Shown here: piece by piece, positions 16,841 through 25,563 of the stretch
Layout: the number at the start of each line of letters is the position of its first letter
Position numbering within the stretch: position 1 is the stretch's first letter
DNA from: an uncultured Eubacteriales bacterium
GTDB taxonomy: Bacteria; Bacillota; Clostridia; Oscillospirales; Oscillospiraceae
DNA length: 64,000 nucleotides
Direction of reading: 5' to 3'
Assembly: GCA_900549475.1 (NCBI GenBank)
Contig: UROF01000003.1
Span: forward strand, 1-64,000
The notes under the pieces: generated by a model
Told to the model about the DNA's origin: nothing
Databases searched by the model: none
Seen by the model: only the letters and a program-made list of their open reading frames with translations
Program-made: the position numbers and the translations under genes

Positions 16841-19129
16841 TCACAGCAGTCCTTCCTCTTTGAACCGGGCAAAGAGGACGTGGGGCGTCATGGGCGCATT
16901 GTTGCAGGCCACGCCGGTAGCGTTCAAAATGGCGTTGCGGATGGCCGGCGCAGGACTGCAGGCCGGGGGTTCGCCCAGGGCCTTGGTGCCGTAGGGGCTG
17001 GTGGGCTCCGGATTCTCCACGAAAAGGGCCTGGAGGTTCGGGTGGTCCATAAAGGTGGAGAGCTTGTAGTCCAGGAGGTTATTGTTCAAGGGCTTGCCGG
17101 TCTTTTCATCGAACTTCAGCTCCTCGCTGAGGCCGTAGCCGATGCCCATGGACATGCCGCCGTGGACCTGGGCTTCCGCCAGGGCGGGGTTGATCAAGTT
17201 GCCGCAGTCGTGGACGTTGACAATGTTCAGGAGCTTTACTTTGCACATGAGGATATCCACCTCCACCTCGGCAAAGGAGCAGCCGAAGGAGTAGGCGTTG
17301 TTTTTGATCTGGTAGGTGCTCTCAGCGGTGATGTGCTCACTGTGCTCCAGGCTGTAGAGGGCCTCGGTGGCCAGCTCGCCCAGGGTCATCAGCTCCCGTC
17401 CATCGGTAATGCGGACGATCTTTCCATCGATGATATCCAGATTGGAGCGCATCTGCCGGGTCAGCTCCTGTGCATAGGAGAGGATCCGCTCCTTGAGCAT
17501 CTGCCCGGTCTGGCGGATGGAGAAACCACCAACGTAGGTCTGTCGGGAAGCATAGGCGCCGGTACCGAAGGGGGTAATGTCGGTATCCTGCGTAGACACC
17601 ACATGGACGTCCTCAAAGGGGATACCCACCGCGTCGGCAGCCATCTGGGCATAGGCAGTATCACAGCCCTGGCCGATCTCCGTCTCGCCGGTCTGCACCT
17701 GGATGGAACCATCCTGGTTGAGGACCATACGGCAGGAGGAGGATTCCAGAGAGATGGGCCACACAGCGGTGTTGTACCAGAAGAGGGCCATACCTACGCC
17801 ACGGCGCACCGGGCCGGTCTGGCCCGCATACTCCTTCCGCTTCCGGTCATAGTCCAGTGCCGCACGGCCCTTGTCCATCACCTGACGGAAGGTGTCATAG
17901 TAGTTCTCGTTCTTGCTGAACGCGTCCTTATACCCCTTAGGCATAACGATCTGATAGCGGTACTCCAGGGGTTCCCGGCCCAGAGCCCGGGCCACATCGT
18001 CGATATGGCTCTCCCCCGCCCACATGGCCTGGGGAATGCCGTAGCCCCGCATGGCGCCGGCGGCAGGCTTGTTGGTGAACACGCTCCAGGCGTCTCCCTC
18101 CACATTGGGGCAGGGATAGATCTGGGGGAACGCTCCCATGCCCTTGGCCACCACACCGTGGCCGTGGGAAGCGTAAGCGCCCTGATTGGAGAAGCACTCG
18201 ATCTTCCGGGCGGCAAAGGTTCCGTCGGGCCGGACCCAGGAGATAATGTGGGTACGGATGGCATGGCGGACCCGGTTGCTGACAAAAGTTTCCTCCCGGG
18301 AGCAGTCGATCTTCACCAACCGGCCCCCCACCTGGGTGGTGAGCCAGGCACACAGCGGCTCGTAGAGGGCGTCCTGCTTGTTGCCGAAGCCGCCGCCAAT
18401 GTAGGGCTTGATAATCCGCACCTTACCCCAGGGAATCCCCAGCGCTTGGCCGCAGACCCGGCGGACGATGTGGGGGATCTGGGTGGAGCTGGTAACAGTG
18501 ATGCGTCCGCCCTCCATGTAGGCGGTGCAGATGTGGTTTTCAATATGGCAATGCTGGACGGTGGGGGTATCGTACCACCCTTCCACCTTAATGAGTCCAG
18601 GCTCTTTTATGGCCTCCTCATAGTTTCCGTTGCGGATCTGGGTGTGGGCCAGGATGTTATTGGGATACTCCTCGTGGAGCTGGGGAGCACCAGGCTCCAT
18701 AGCCTTCTGCACGTCCAGCACAAAGGGATACTCCTCGTAACTCACCTTCACCAGCCGAGCGGCCTGGGCAGCAGCCACCTCATTCTCCGCCACCACTGCG
18801 GCCACCTCGTCGCCGTAGTAGCGTACATGGCGGTTCATCAGCAGCCGGTCCGCCACATCCTGATGATGGGGATCGGTGCTCCAGGGGTGGCCTGCTGTCG
18901 GGAAGGGAATATTGGGTACGTCAAAGCAGGTGAGGATCTTCACCACGCCAGGAACCGTCATAGCCTCGTCGATATCCACAGCAGTGACCATACCGTGGGC
19001 CACGGTGGAATGGACCAGGCGCACCACCAGTGCGCTGCGGTCACACAGATCATCTGTGTACTTAGCCCGGCCGGTAGCCTTTTCAAAGGCGTCCACCCGC
19101 TTTACGCTCTGGCCTACGCTCTTGCTCAT
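16841..19129 (-). CDS. xdhA: Xanthine dehydrogenase molybdopterin-binding subunit
   Basis: A 762-residue catalytic subunit. The N-terminus (GQSVKRVDAFEKATGRAKYTDD) is the usual molybdenum-hydroxylase start; GGGFGNKQDA (about 245), AMRGYGIPQA (about 360), ETEIGQGCDT (about 520) and KALGEPP near the C-terminus, with the base Glu, surround the Mo site. It hydroxylates a purine or related heterocycle; whether xanthine, hypoxanthine, nicotinate or another is not certain. First gene of a three-gene operon driven from 19211-19239. Confidence 0.92.
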   Translation of the reverse strand: MSKSVGQSVKRVDAFEKATGRAKYTDDLCDRSALVVRLVHSTVAHGMVTAVDIDEAMTVPGVVKILTCFDVPNIPFPTAGHPWSTDPHHQDVADRLLMNRHVRYYGDEVAAVVAENEVAAAQAARLVKVSYEEYPFVLDVQKAMEPGAPQLHEEYPNNILAHTQIRNGNYEEAIKEPGLIKVEGWYDTPTVQHCHIENHICTAYMEGGRITVTSSTQIPHIVRRVCGQALGIPWGKVRIIKPYIGGGFGNKQDALYEPLCAWLTTQVGGRLVKIDCSREETFVSNRVRHAIRTHIISWVRPDGTFAARKIECFSNQGAYASHGHGVVAKGMGAFPQIYPCPNVEGDAWSVFTNKPAAGAMRGYGIPQAMWAGESHIDDVARALGREPLEYRYQIVMPKGYKDAFSKNENYYDTFRQVMDKGRAALDYDRKRKEYAGQTGPVRRGVGMALFWYNTAVWPISLESSSCRMVLNQDGSIQVQTGETEIGQGCDTAYAQMAADAVGIPFEDVHVVSTQDTDITPFGTGAYASRQTYVGGFSIRQTGQMLKERILSYAQELTRQMRSNLDIIDGKIVRITDGRELMTLGELATEALYSLEHSEHITAESTYQIKNNAYSFGCSFAEVEVDILMCKVKLLNIVNVHDCGNLINPALAEAQVHGGMSMGIGYGLSEELKFDEKTGKPLNNNLLDYKLSTFMDHPNLQALFVENPEPTSPYGTKALGEPPACSPAPAIRNAILNATGVACNNAPMTPHVLFARFKEEGLL

Positions 19130-19210
19130 CGTGCATCAGCCTCCTTGTTTGTTGTCGTGGGGGCATCCGGAGACTGCCCCTCCCATTGTCTATTTCACTA
19201 AATTATTGTT

Positions 19211-19239
19211 ATTATAGCACACAATTTTTTAGCTGTACA
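19211..19239 (-). promoter_or_regulatory. Promoter of xdhABC operon
   Basis: Minus strand TGTACA (19239-19234), 17-bp spacer, TATAAT (19216-19211) with extended TGC. It is divergent from the cytidylyltransferase promoter 44 bp away. Confidence 0.65.
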
Positions 19240-19282
19240 GCATTTTCGTTATCCTACCTGCAGAATACCGCTCCCTCGTCAG

Positions 19283-19312
19283 TTGACGTCTGCTGTCCAA
19301 AACGTGTATACT
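19283..19312 (+). promoter_or_regulatory. Promoter of MocA-like gene
   Basis: TTGACG (19283-19288), 18-bp spacer, TATACT (19307-19312), 35 bp before the coding start. Confidence 0.65.
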
Positions 19313-19347
19313 GACAACACGAAAAAATGCGCAGCGGAGGTGAAATC

Positions 19348-19938
19348 ATGGAAGAAAATACTCTGCGGATCGGCTGTGTGGTCATGGCAGCAGGAAACGC
19401 CAGCCGCTTTGGGGAAAACAAGCTGGCCCGGACATTCGGCGGGAAACCTCTGATCCAGTGGGCGCTGGAGGCGGTGCCGACGGAGAAGTTTAGCCAGATA
19501 GCTGTAGTGACCCAGTACCCGGAGATAATGGCTCTGGCATCTAAGTTCGGATTCCAGGCAATTCAGAATTTTCACCCGGAGTGGGGGGTAAGCCACACCA
19601 TCCACCTGGGGTTGTCGTCTATGACAACTTGTGACGGTGTTCTCTTCCAGGTGGCGGACCAGCCGCTCCTCCGCCGGGAGACGGTGGCAAAAGCTGCCGC
19701 CCTGTGGCGTGCCCATCCGGATCGGATCGTAGCTTTGGCCCACAACGGCGTCCGCGGAAATCCCTGCCTCTTCCCCGCTCGTTTTTTCCCGGAACTGATG
19801 GCGCTGGATGGAGACCGCGGCGGCAGCGGTGTGATCCGCCGACACGAGGAGGCTCTGCTGTTGGTGGAGGCAGCAGAAGAGGAGTTGTGGGACGTTGACA
19901 CCCCCCAGGCTCTGGCAATCCTAGAGGGGCAAAATTGA
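19348..19938 (+). CDS. MocA/MobA-like nucleotidyltransferase (Mo cofactor cytidylyltransferase)
   Basis: A 196-residue enzyme with the NTP-transferase loop VVMAAGNASRFGENKLARTFGGK near residues 9-31, FQVADQPLL near 100 for metal binding, and GxxGNPCLFPARFF near 135-148. This is the MocA/YgfJ subgroup that attaches CMP to molybdopterin for xanthine-dehydrogenase-type enzymes, fitting its divergent position beside xdhABC. MobA-type GMP transfer is the alternative. GGAGG at 19337-19341 supports ATG 19348 over the upstream ATG 19327. Confidence 0.85.
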   Translation: MEENTLRIGCVVMAAGNASRFGENKLARTFGGKPLIQWALEAVPTEKFSQIAVVTQYPEIMALASKFGFQAIQNFHPEWGVSHTIHLGLSSMTTCDGVLFQVADQPLLRRETVAKAAALWRAHPDRIVALAHNGVRGNPCLFPARFFPELMALDGDRGGSGVIRRHEEALLLVEAAEEELWDVDTPQALAILEGQN

Positions 19939-19975
19939 TTTTCCTATATGTTTCGTTTATATTTCCTGGTTTGCA

Positions 19976-20018
19976 AAAATGCCCACCAGAGCTGTCATCG
20001 CTCTGATGGGCATTTTTT
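19976..20018. terminator. Bidirectional terminator
   Basis: An approximately 16-bp hairpin (AAAATGCCCACCAGAG paired with CTCTGATGGGCATTTTTT) lies between the converging MocA-like and phosphatase genes; T runs flank both sides. Confidence 0.85.
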
Positions 20019-20034
20019 GACTAGTAGCAAACAC

Positions 20035-20493
20035 TCACTGCTGTTCTTCATACTGTTTCAACAGAGCCCGACATCCCTCCATCACATCGTCAAAAGTGGC
20101 GTCAAAGTCTCCGGTATACCAAGGGTCCGCAATATCTGCCGACCGGCCAGCGTAGTCCAGCAGTTTATGGATCTTTCCTTCCGGGTCGCCACCGGTGATC
20201 CGCCGCATGGCCCGAAGATTAGATTCCTCCATGCCAATAAGGAGATCAAAACGGTCATAGTCTGCCGCTGTCATTTTCCTGGCCCGGTGACCGCCGCAGG
20301 GGATCCCCGCCTGCTGAAGGCGGCGGCGAGTACCATAATGGACAGGGTTGCCCTCCTCCTCAGAAGATGTTCCCGCCGAATCAATATAGAACTCCTTTTC
20401 CAGCCCCGCCTGTTCCACCAGATACTTCATTACATACTCCGCCATGGTGGACCGGCAGATGTTGCCCAAGCACACAAACAGTATTTTTGCCAT
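20035..20493 (-). CDS. Low-molecular-weight protein tyrosine phosphatase
   Basis: A 152-residue phosphatase. FVCLGNICRS near residues 5-14 is the C-x5-R-S catalytic P-loop at the N-terminus, and DPWYTGDFD near 120-128 holds the general-acid Asp. It dephosphorylates tyrosine (or arginine, as in YwlE) in the cytoplasm. AAGGAG lies before ATG 20493. Oddity: the same frame stays open upstream to 20866 and there encodes a Tn916-type integrase fragment, so the phosphatase is fused in frame to mobile-element coding sequence although it keeps its own ribosome-binding site. Confidence 0.9.
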   Translation of the reverse strand: MAKILFVCLGNICRSTMAEYVMKYLVEQAGLEKEFYIDSAGTSSEEEGNPVHYGTRRRLQQAGIPCGGHRARKMTAADYDRFDLLIGMEESNLRAMRRITGGDPEGKIHKLLDYAGRSADIADPWYTGDFDATFDDVMEGCRALLKQYEEQQ

Positions 20494-20506
20494 CGACTCA
20501 AAACTC

Positions 20507-20524
20507 CTTGAAATTCCTATGTTT
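20507..20524. repeat. 18-bp direct repeat, copy 1 (possible att scar)
   Basis: CTTGAAATTCCTATGTTT occurs here and identically at 32011-32028; ACGAGTA follows within about 20 bp of both. The two copies bracket the 11.5-kb region holding the mobile-element debris and ECF operon. Confidence 0.4.
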
Positions 20525-20544
20525 TCTAGTGATACGAGTATTTT

Positions 20545-20820
20545 TGAAAGATTCTGTCTAACCTGCAAACCTGGTACTTCACCACCGCGCAAAACTATCT
20601 GATCGTCGATATCTTTCTGAATTAATTTTCCTTTTTCGCGTAAAGAAAGATCATCCTTTTTTCCCTCTGGTGTCCTATCTGTCTTTTCCAGCTTCCAGCT
20701 ATAAACAAATTGCTGCTTTCCGGTGGCGTCAATGTATTTGCAAGCATATCTTCCATCTTTGCGCCAGCTCTCTCCATTGCGAAGAATGCGTTTTCTATGA
20801 TTGCGCCTCTTTTCGCTCCT
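20545..20820 (-). pseudogene. Tn916/Tn1549-type tyrosine integrase, N-terminal fragment
   Basis: The translation in the phosphatase frame reads SEKRRNHRKRILRNGES, then KDGRYACKYIDATGKQQFVYSWKLEKTDRTPEGKKDDLSLREK, then IQKDIDDQI. This matches my memory of the arm-DNA-binding N-terminus of Tn916-family integrases (MSEKRRD..., KDGRYxYKY, SLREKExxIQKDLDD). The expected ATG before SEK reads AGG, and the core-binding and catalytic domains are missing. Only about 90 of some 400 residues remain. Confidence 0.7.
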
Positions 20821-20969
20821 TTCGATTGGCAGGGAAAGAGCCTCAACAGCGATATATTGTTAGTATATCATAGTTGAGGCCCTTTTTCTATATAGCTACG
20901 CATATAACGGGAATATGCCACTTTGTTTTGTAGTATTGTCGCCCCCCAACATTTTATAAATTGAAGCAT

Positions 20970-21149
20970 TTATATCGCTGCCATTTCTTCCAAAAAGTCT
21001 TCAAATCGTTTCCTTTTGATAAGGCATTTCACTCCGTTTTGAATAACAAATCCTGCATCAATATTGTCGGAAACAATTTGTTTTATTTTCTTTTCTCCAA
21101 TGCCAAAATATTCTGACCTGCTCTCGAAAACTAAAACCACCCACACCTT
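20970..21149 (-). pseudogene. Excisionase (Xis-like) fragment
   Basis: A minus-strand open stretch without a start codon ends SEYFGIGEKKIKQIVSDN, then DAGFVIQNGVKCLIKRKRFEDFLEE. This is the winged-helix pattern of Tn916-family excisionases. The N-terminus is replaced by unrelated sequence with an in-frame stop at 21150-21152. It lies upstream of the integrase fragment in the normal xis-int order. Confidence 0.6.
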
Positions 21150-21214
21150 TCAATAGCATGTGAATTAAGACACAGTTGAGAAGTCTCCTTCATTGTTCAC
21201 AGGCTAAGAATGAA

Positions 21215-21252
21215 ACACCCTATAACTACAAAGCTTTGTAGTTATAGGGTGT
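21215..21252. repeat. 38-bp perfect palindrome
   Basis: Arms 21215-21233 and 21234-21252 are exact reverse complements (ACACCCTATAACTACAAAG and its complement). It lies 57 bp after the stop of the secreted-protein gene, so it may be its terminator, with the central AGCT as loop; the following T run is broken. Confidence 0.75.
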
Positions 21253-21308
21253 CATGCAATAAAGATTTAACGCAACAATGCGGGTACAAACACTAAAATA
21301 CTAAGAAT

Positions 21309-22877
21309 TTAGGATGTACGGGTAACACAAATGGTTTGGCTACTGGAGTTCCCCGCCAAATCTGTCACCGTTATATCGATGTAGTTGTCACCATGATCCA
21401 GGTAGTATACGTCACAATATTCGTCACCCTCACCACAGTCAAATAGTTCCACAGAGGTACCGTTGATCATCAAATCACTCATTGCTTCTGAGCAATTGAT
21501 CAACAACACTACTCGGTCTCGATTGGTTACACTGGGCAGATCCGTAAAACTTAGCTCAGGCGGAGTCGTATCCACAGTAACGGAATACTCTCTCGCTTCA
21601 GAAATCAGTCCATCCATTTCTCTGACTACATACAGTTCATGGATGCCATCCTCCAGTGGCAAGTTCTTATCGAGTGTCTGATCATTTTCTGTAACAACAA
21701 TGGATTCGTCCGCAAAAAGATCTGCTAAAATATACGAATCCGCGGTGATATTTGGTACATCAATTTCCACAGGAGAAGGCCTGAGAGAAATCTGCAACTG
21801 CATGTCGACAGGCAAATTTATAACCGTATCCTGAGAATCGACAGCACTCCCTTGAACTTTTGGAAGTTCCGCAACATCTTCCTCGGTAAAAGCGGAAATG
21901 AGAATGGTCCATTCACCTGCTTGCGCATTGCTGATTTTGTAGGGAGCATCGGGCGCTATATAGCTGAGCGTATCATACAGTTTTCCATCTGGAGAAATAA
22001 TATCAATAGACCTTATTGCTCCCTTGGTAGCCATTTGTACAACGATATCCATATCGCCAAGAGTAATAATTGACTGCTGCTGTTTTTCTCCTACAGACAA
22101 AGTCAGAACCTTCGACACAACAGATTCTGCGTTTTCAATCGGAGATAGTTCAGGCAGTTCAGCACTGATATTTTCGCTTAGCAGCTTACTTTCCCCTACA
22201 ATTTGGAAGGATTGTGACGCACTCCCATAACGTTCTTTACGAGGTCTATCACCAGGAGCGAGTCCTTCCGCATCGTACACGCGGCACTCTACAGTATGTG
22301 CTCCATTTTTTAGCCCCAGTGCATTTAATGTAATAGAACTTGAAGTCCCATCTCCACTTGAAACTAAACTGCCATCCACATACCATTCGTATGACTTTAC
22401 TGCTACATTATCGCTTGCGGACATAGATGCTATGCTATCAGAAACGAAAAGCGTTACCTTTGGAACTTCGAGGTCAAATGCGATATTAACATTTTCACAA
22501 ATGTTCCAGGTCTTTTCTTCATTTATAATACTGTTTTTATCGACTTGCATAGCATCGTTCGCTTGATCTAGAGTTTTATTTGCATAGCCATATTCATCTG
22601 GAATATTTACACTCCCATCCTCAAATCCCAGATATGTTATATAATCTGGCATGCTTCCGTCTTCTGGCAATGTAATCACATCAACCCATTCGTCAATATA
22701 ATCCACTGTCTCATTTCCATTTGTGCCAATAACCTCTCCCACATACCCATCATTTGTTCCTGCCAAATTCGGTTCAGTCCTCAGCGCATGCATACCACTT
22801 GTTTCCGTCAGGAAAAACAGCATCACCACACACAGCATTACTAATAATTTTCGTCTGAACATTTTGATATTCTCCAT
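21309..22877 (-). CDS. Secreted protein of unknown function with Ig-like folds
   Basis: A 522-residue protein with a signal peptide (FRRKLLVMLCVVMLFFLTETSG, residues 8-29) and an acidic mature part. Residues 140-230 look like a PKD/Ig-type module (KSYEWYVDGSLV ... NGAHTVECRVYDAEG). Residues 230-345 resemble a VWA-adjacent beta domain (GEWTILISA). Residues 430-522 are a bacterial Ig-like module (TVDTTPPELSF ... YLDHGDNYIDITVTDLAGN). There is no LPxTG or membrane anchor. I do not recognise a family. It lies in the AT-rich island between mobile-element fragments, so acquisition by transfer is likely. Confidence 0.75.
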   Translation of the reverse strand: MENIKMFRRKLLVMLCVVMLFFLTETSGMHALRTEPNLAGTNDGYVGEVIGTNGNETVDYIDEWVDVITLPEDGSMPDYITYLGFEDGSVNIPDEYGYANKTLDQANDAMQVDKNSIINEEKTWNICENVNIAFDLEVPKVTLFVSDSIASMSASDNVAVKSYEWYVDGSLVSSGDGTSSSITLNALGLKNGAHTVECRVYDAEGLAPGDRPRKERYGSASQSFQIVGESKLLSENISAELPELSPIENAESVVSKVLTLSVGEKQQQSIITLGDMDIVVQMATKGAIRSIDIISPDGKLYDTLSYIAPDAPYKISNAQAGEWTILISAFTEEDVAELPKVQGSAVDSQDTVINLPVDMQLQISLRPSPVEIDVPNITADSYILADLFADESIVVTENDQTLDKNLPLEDGIHELYVVREMDGLISEAREYSVTVDTTPPELSFTDLPSVTNRDRVVLLINCSEAMSDLMINGTSVELFDCGEGDEYCDVYYLDHGDNYIDITVTDLAGNSSSQTICVTRTS

Positions 22878-23003
22878 CCATTACGCTGTGTTGTTTCAAT
22901 TAATTCAAGCACTTGACTACTATGCATTTCTGAACCAATTGCAACAGCATTCCGTTATCCCTTACCTTGTTTACATACAATAACAACATGTAAAACAGAT
23001 GCA

Positions 23004-23453
23004 CTACTGTATGATCTGCCGCTTCCAGTTCTCCACAGCCTCCTGGATCGCCATCTCCAACGTTTTCTCCTCCTTCAGATAGGCAAGCACAGGATCCCAG
23101 ACAGCTTCGATCCAACCGACAGGCTCAGCGCAACGGGTCGCCGGAAGGGTGCAGATATGACGGTATTCCTGATAGTGCCGGGGCTGGAGGGTATACCCAT
23201 GGCCAGAAACACTGGCATACCGCTTCTGGTCAGCCATACGGTTCAGAAGTGCCATCTCCCTCTTGTAAATACCACCGTCAAACCCGTCCTCACTGAGTAA
23301 AAACTCCAACAGTTCCCAGGCCTGGTCGGCGTGTTCCGAACGGGAGGAAATGCCCCAGCTATCGGCATAGGTCTGGCGTGTTACGCCATCCTCGCCGAGC
23401 GGGATGGGAATCAACTGCAACTCACTGCCGTCCTCCTGCTCCGCATAGGTAAT
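23004..23453 (-). pseudogene. Extracellular solute-binding protein, C-terminal fragment
   Basis: The C-terminal 150 residues of an ABC-transporter sugar-type solute-binding protein: TYADSWGISSRSEHADQAWELLEFLL, then a helical C-terminus with ATRC and VWDPVLAYLKEEKTLEMAIQEAVENW. The N-terminal two thirds, including signal peptide, are missing and the frame meets TAG at 23454-23456, where unrelated AT-rich DNA begins. A breakpoint of a deletion or insertion lies at about 23454. Confidence 0.65.
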
Positions 23454-23454
23454 C

Positions 23455-23577
23455 TATTTTGGAATTCAACGGATAAAAAAAGCTCCAAACAATTTTCTTT
23501 GCAACGGAATTACCCTTTTAGCAATTTTGATTGCTGGAATAATTGTTTATTTCACTCGAGTAGTCATGGCAACCTGA
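23455..23577 (+). pseudogene. Possible C-terminal fragment of a membrane protein
   Basis: A plus-strand frame without start reads RIKKAPNNFLCNG, then a hydrophobic helix TLLAILIAGIIVYF, and stops at TGA 23575-23577. A terminator-like hairpin follows on the same strand. It abuts the truncated solute-binding gene exactly. Origin unknown. Confidence 0.3.
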
Positions 23578-23625
23578 ACCATTACATATATGCCATATAT
23601 TTGTTAATTTCAATCCTGCAGGTTC

Positions 23626-23675
23626 AAACAAGGTGGCTGGATGACCCCAACGGGTTTTCCAGCCAACCTTTTTAT
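23626..23675 (+). terminator. Terminator-like hairpin in debris region
   Basis: GGTGGCTGGA pairs with TCCAGCCAACC (one bulge), followed by CTTTTTATT on the plus strand. It fits as the terminator of the plus-strand fragment ending at 23577. Confidence 0.5.
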
Positions 23676-24198
23676 TGTATGCAAATGCCACCGGCAGTGC
23701 CGGGGCATCGGACGTTTTTACTATCCAACCACAGGGCCGCCACCACTTGAACTGCCAGCACAAATGTCGCCAGTAACGCCCCAGTCTCACACTGCACCGT
23801 TACCGCCATTGCGGCCAGCATCAACCAAAGAAAGGTCAGTAATCGTCCCCGCTCTCCCGCCATAGGGTTGCCCCGTGTGAGGATCAGATAGAGGAGTAGT
23901 ATTAAAGCTGTTGCTGCCAGGGCGACGACCAAAGGCGTTTCCAGTTCCTCAGCGACAATATCCTGAAAGCATTTCAGCAGCAGGTTATATTCCGGTAGTT
24001 TTCCAGAAGGATCCTCGTATTGTGGTACATGTTCCGCCTTTTCTCTTTCTGTGTCTGCCGTACTCGTTCATCGTTGATCCGATTATCCTCCAGAATTCCC
24101 TTCCTGGTAAGCAGGCGAATAAATTCGTCAGACCGTTCCCTGATCTTCTGCTCGCGCTCGTTGTCCACTTTTGCGGTATTTTCCAATGTCTTGTTCAT
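23672..24198 (-). pseudogene. Frameshifted chimera: conjugative-element protein joined to membrane fragment
   Basis: It starts at ATG 24198 after AAAGGAG with an acidic/basic helical protein (MNKTLENTAKVDNEREQKI ... RRNMYHNTRILLENYRNI), which I recall from clostridial conjugative elements. Near 24000 the frame is lost; the continuation LLLKCFQDIVAEELETPL is in another frame, consistent with a one-base deletion. That frame then runs directly into hydrophobic sequence (VVALAATALILLLYLILTRG ... two more helices) unlike the first part, ending at 23672. Confidence 0.5.
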
Positions 24199-25241
24199 AA
24201 TAAATCTCCTTTATGTACCATGGAAACCATGGGTTAACTACATTCTTTGATTGGTTATGTGGGTGTAGTACTCTGCTATTACTTCCGCAGTCCTTATCAC
24301 AGTTCTTGCAATTCCAACACAGAGAAATATACGCACGCGTTATAGGCGTCGAAAGTGCAACACGACCCTTTTCGGAATTTACATCACCGCTTGGAAGGGA
24401 TACTTTGGTAATTTCCCGACTGTACCAAAGAATCATCTTGTTCAGACGTTCATGGTCCATTCCGCAGATATGTGCATCTTTTCCCTGAATGCGTATTTTC
24501 TCCAAAATACGTATGACAGCGACGGAGTCGGGTAATGAAACCTCAGCACCAGTTGGATACTGTTTATGAAAAATGAGACAGCCATAAGAGCCAGGCAGAC
24601 GGTACAGAGCGAAGGCATCCCCATACTTTCGAAAAACCTCCATGCCTTTGTCTTTTCCCAGCCCCAGCGCTGTCCCGAGGTTTCCAATGTCAATACAGCA
24701 CCATGAGCACCAAACTGTGCCGTCGGCGCCAAAAAAGAAAACGCATTGCGTGGATCCCGCCAAATAGTATGGCACCAGAGATCCAGCCATGCGTCTGCTT
24801 CGCTGAATATATAGCTTTGTTCTGCAAGCCGCTGTGAAATACTGCGCGGAAGGCAAAGGAACCCATATCCTTCCGTTGTATATGCCGTGCCTGACATGCA
24901 TTCTGCTCCGGAACACTGTATGACCCAATCGAGGATTCTGTACTCCAGCTTCTTGGTTGACGAGTCCAGCGTGTAGGAGATATATGCGAGTTCCTGCAGC
25001 TTATCCATAATGCGCAGTACCTCTCCCCTATTTTTGACACCCAAAATGCGCTTCAGACCCACGATTCCGCCAGCCCACATTCCCGGAACGTTTGGTTCAC
25101 ATGGCCGCAGAAATGGGCCTCACCCTTGCGAAATGCGGCCCTTGACGCCAAACGGAGCCAATATCCCAACAGGCCTTTGCCCATAGGCATACAATCTCTG
25201 GGCAGCTTAACCCACTGATACTTCAGTAAACATTTAGCCAT
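24128..25241 (-). pseudogene. Frameshifted conjugative-element gene with winged-helix-like start
   Basis: Three consecutive minus-strand frames make one protein: MAKCLLKYQWVKLPRDC (from 25241), then GGIVGLKRILGVKNRGEVL ... RILDWVIQCSGAECM ... DAWLDLWCHTIW, then RKYGDAFALYRLPGSYGCLIF to a Cys-rich C-terminus (CWNCKNCDKDCG). Frame changes fall near 25095 and at a T5 run near 24632. The first third resembles a winged helix. I recall intact relatives as hypothetical proteins of clostridial integrative conjugative elements. A second partial copy starts at 31747. Confidence 0.6.
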
Positions 25242-25460
25242 ATCGACTCCTCTTCTCGTCAGAAATAAAAAGCCAGACGGTAGTGATACCGTCTGGTCAA
25301 AGCCTTATCGTGTAATTAATCCATTTCTGCCCCAAAATATTCAGAGAACTATAACATAATGAGCTGCTTTATCACAGTCACCTCTACACCTGCAATTTGG
25401 ATTATGCGCTGAAACTTTCAAATATTCTATATCATTGTTGAGACTTTGTTTCCTCTCTGA
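25195..25460 (-). repeat. Diverged direct repeat, copy 1
   Basis: The segment spanning the MAKCLLKYQWVKLPR start, the hairpin at 25273-25296 and the small Cys-protein end recurs at about 31690-31965 in the same orientation and order, visibly diverged. It marks two copies of one mobile-element segment flanking the ECF operon. Confidence 0.6.
25268..25297 (-). terminator. Terminator between two conjugative-element genes
   Basis: CCAGACGGTA (25273-25282), 4-nt loop, TACCGTCTGG (25287-25296); the minus strand then reads CTTTTTATTTC. The equivalent hairpin exists in repeat copy 2. Confidence 0.7.
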
Positions 25461-25499
25461 TTTTGTCAGAAAGTCTTGGATATCAGTGGGTTGCCGCAT
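25341..25499 (-). pseudogene. Small Cys-rich conjugative-element protein, probably a remnant
   Basis: The frame MRQPTDIQDFLTKSERKQSL ... DIEYLKVSAHNPNCRCRGDCDKAAHY ends with a CxCxxxC motif that might bind metal. ATG 25499 has no good Shine-Dalgarno and the frame continues upstream into sequence antisense to nothing recognisable near the rpiR stop, so a deletion junction near 25530 is likely. The C-terminus recurs in degraded form at 31849-31960. Confidence 0.45.
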
Positions 25500-25563
25500 T
25501 CGTTCATATACCAACCAGCGGACAGAATGTAAACCGTTGGGGGCATTTGCACCGCTTCTCGCT

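Noticed and set aside
20622..20846. 74-residue minus-strand open frame
   Set aside because: It lies in a different frame from the recognisable integrase remnant covering the same bases and has no family resemblance.
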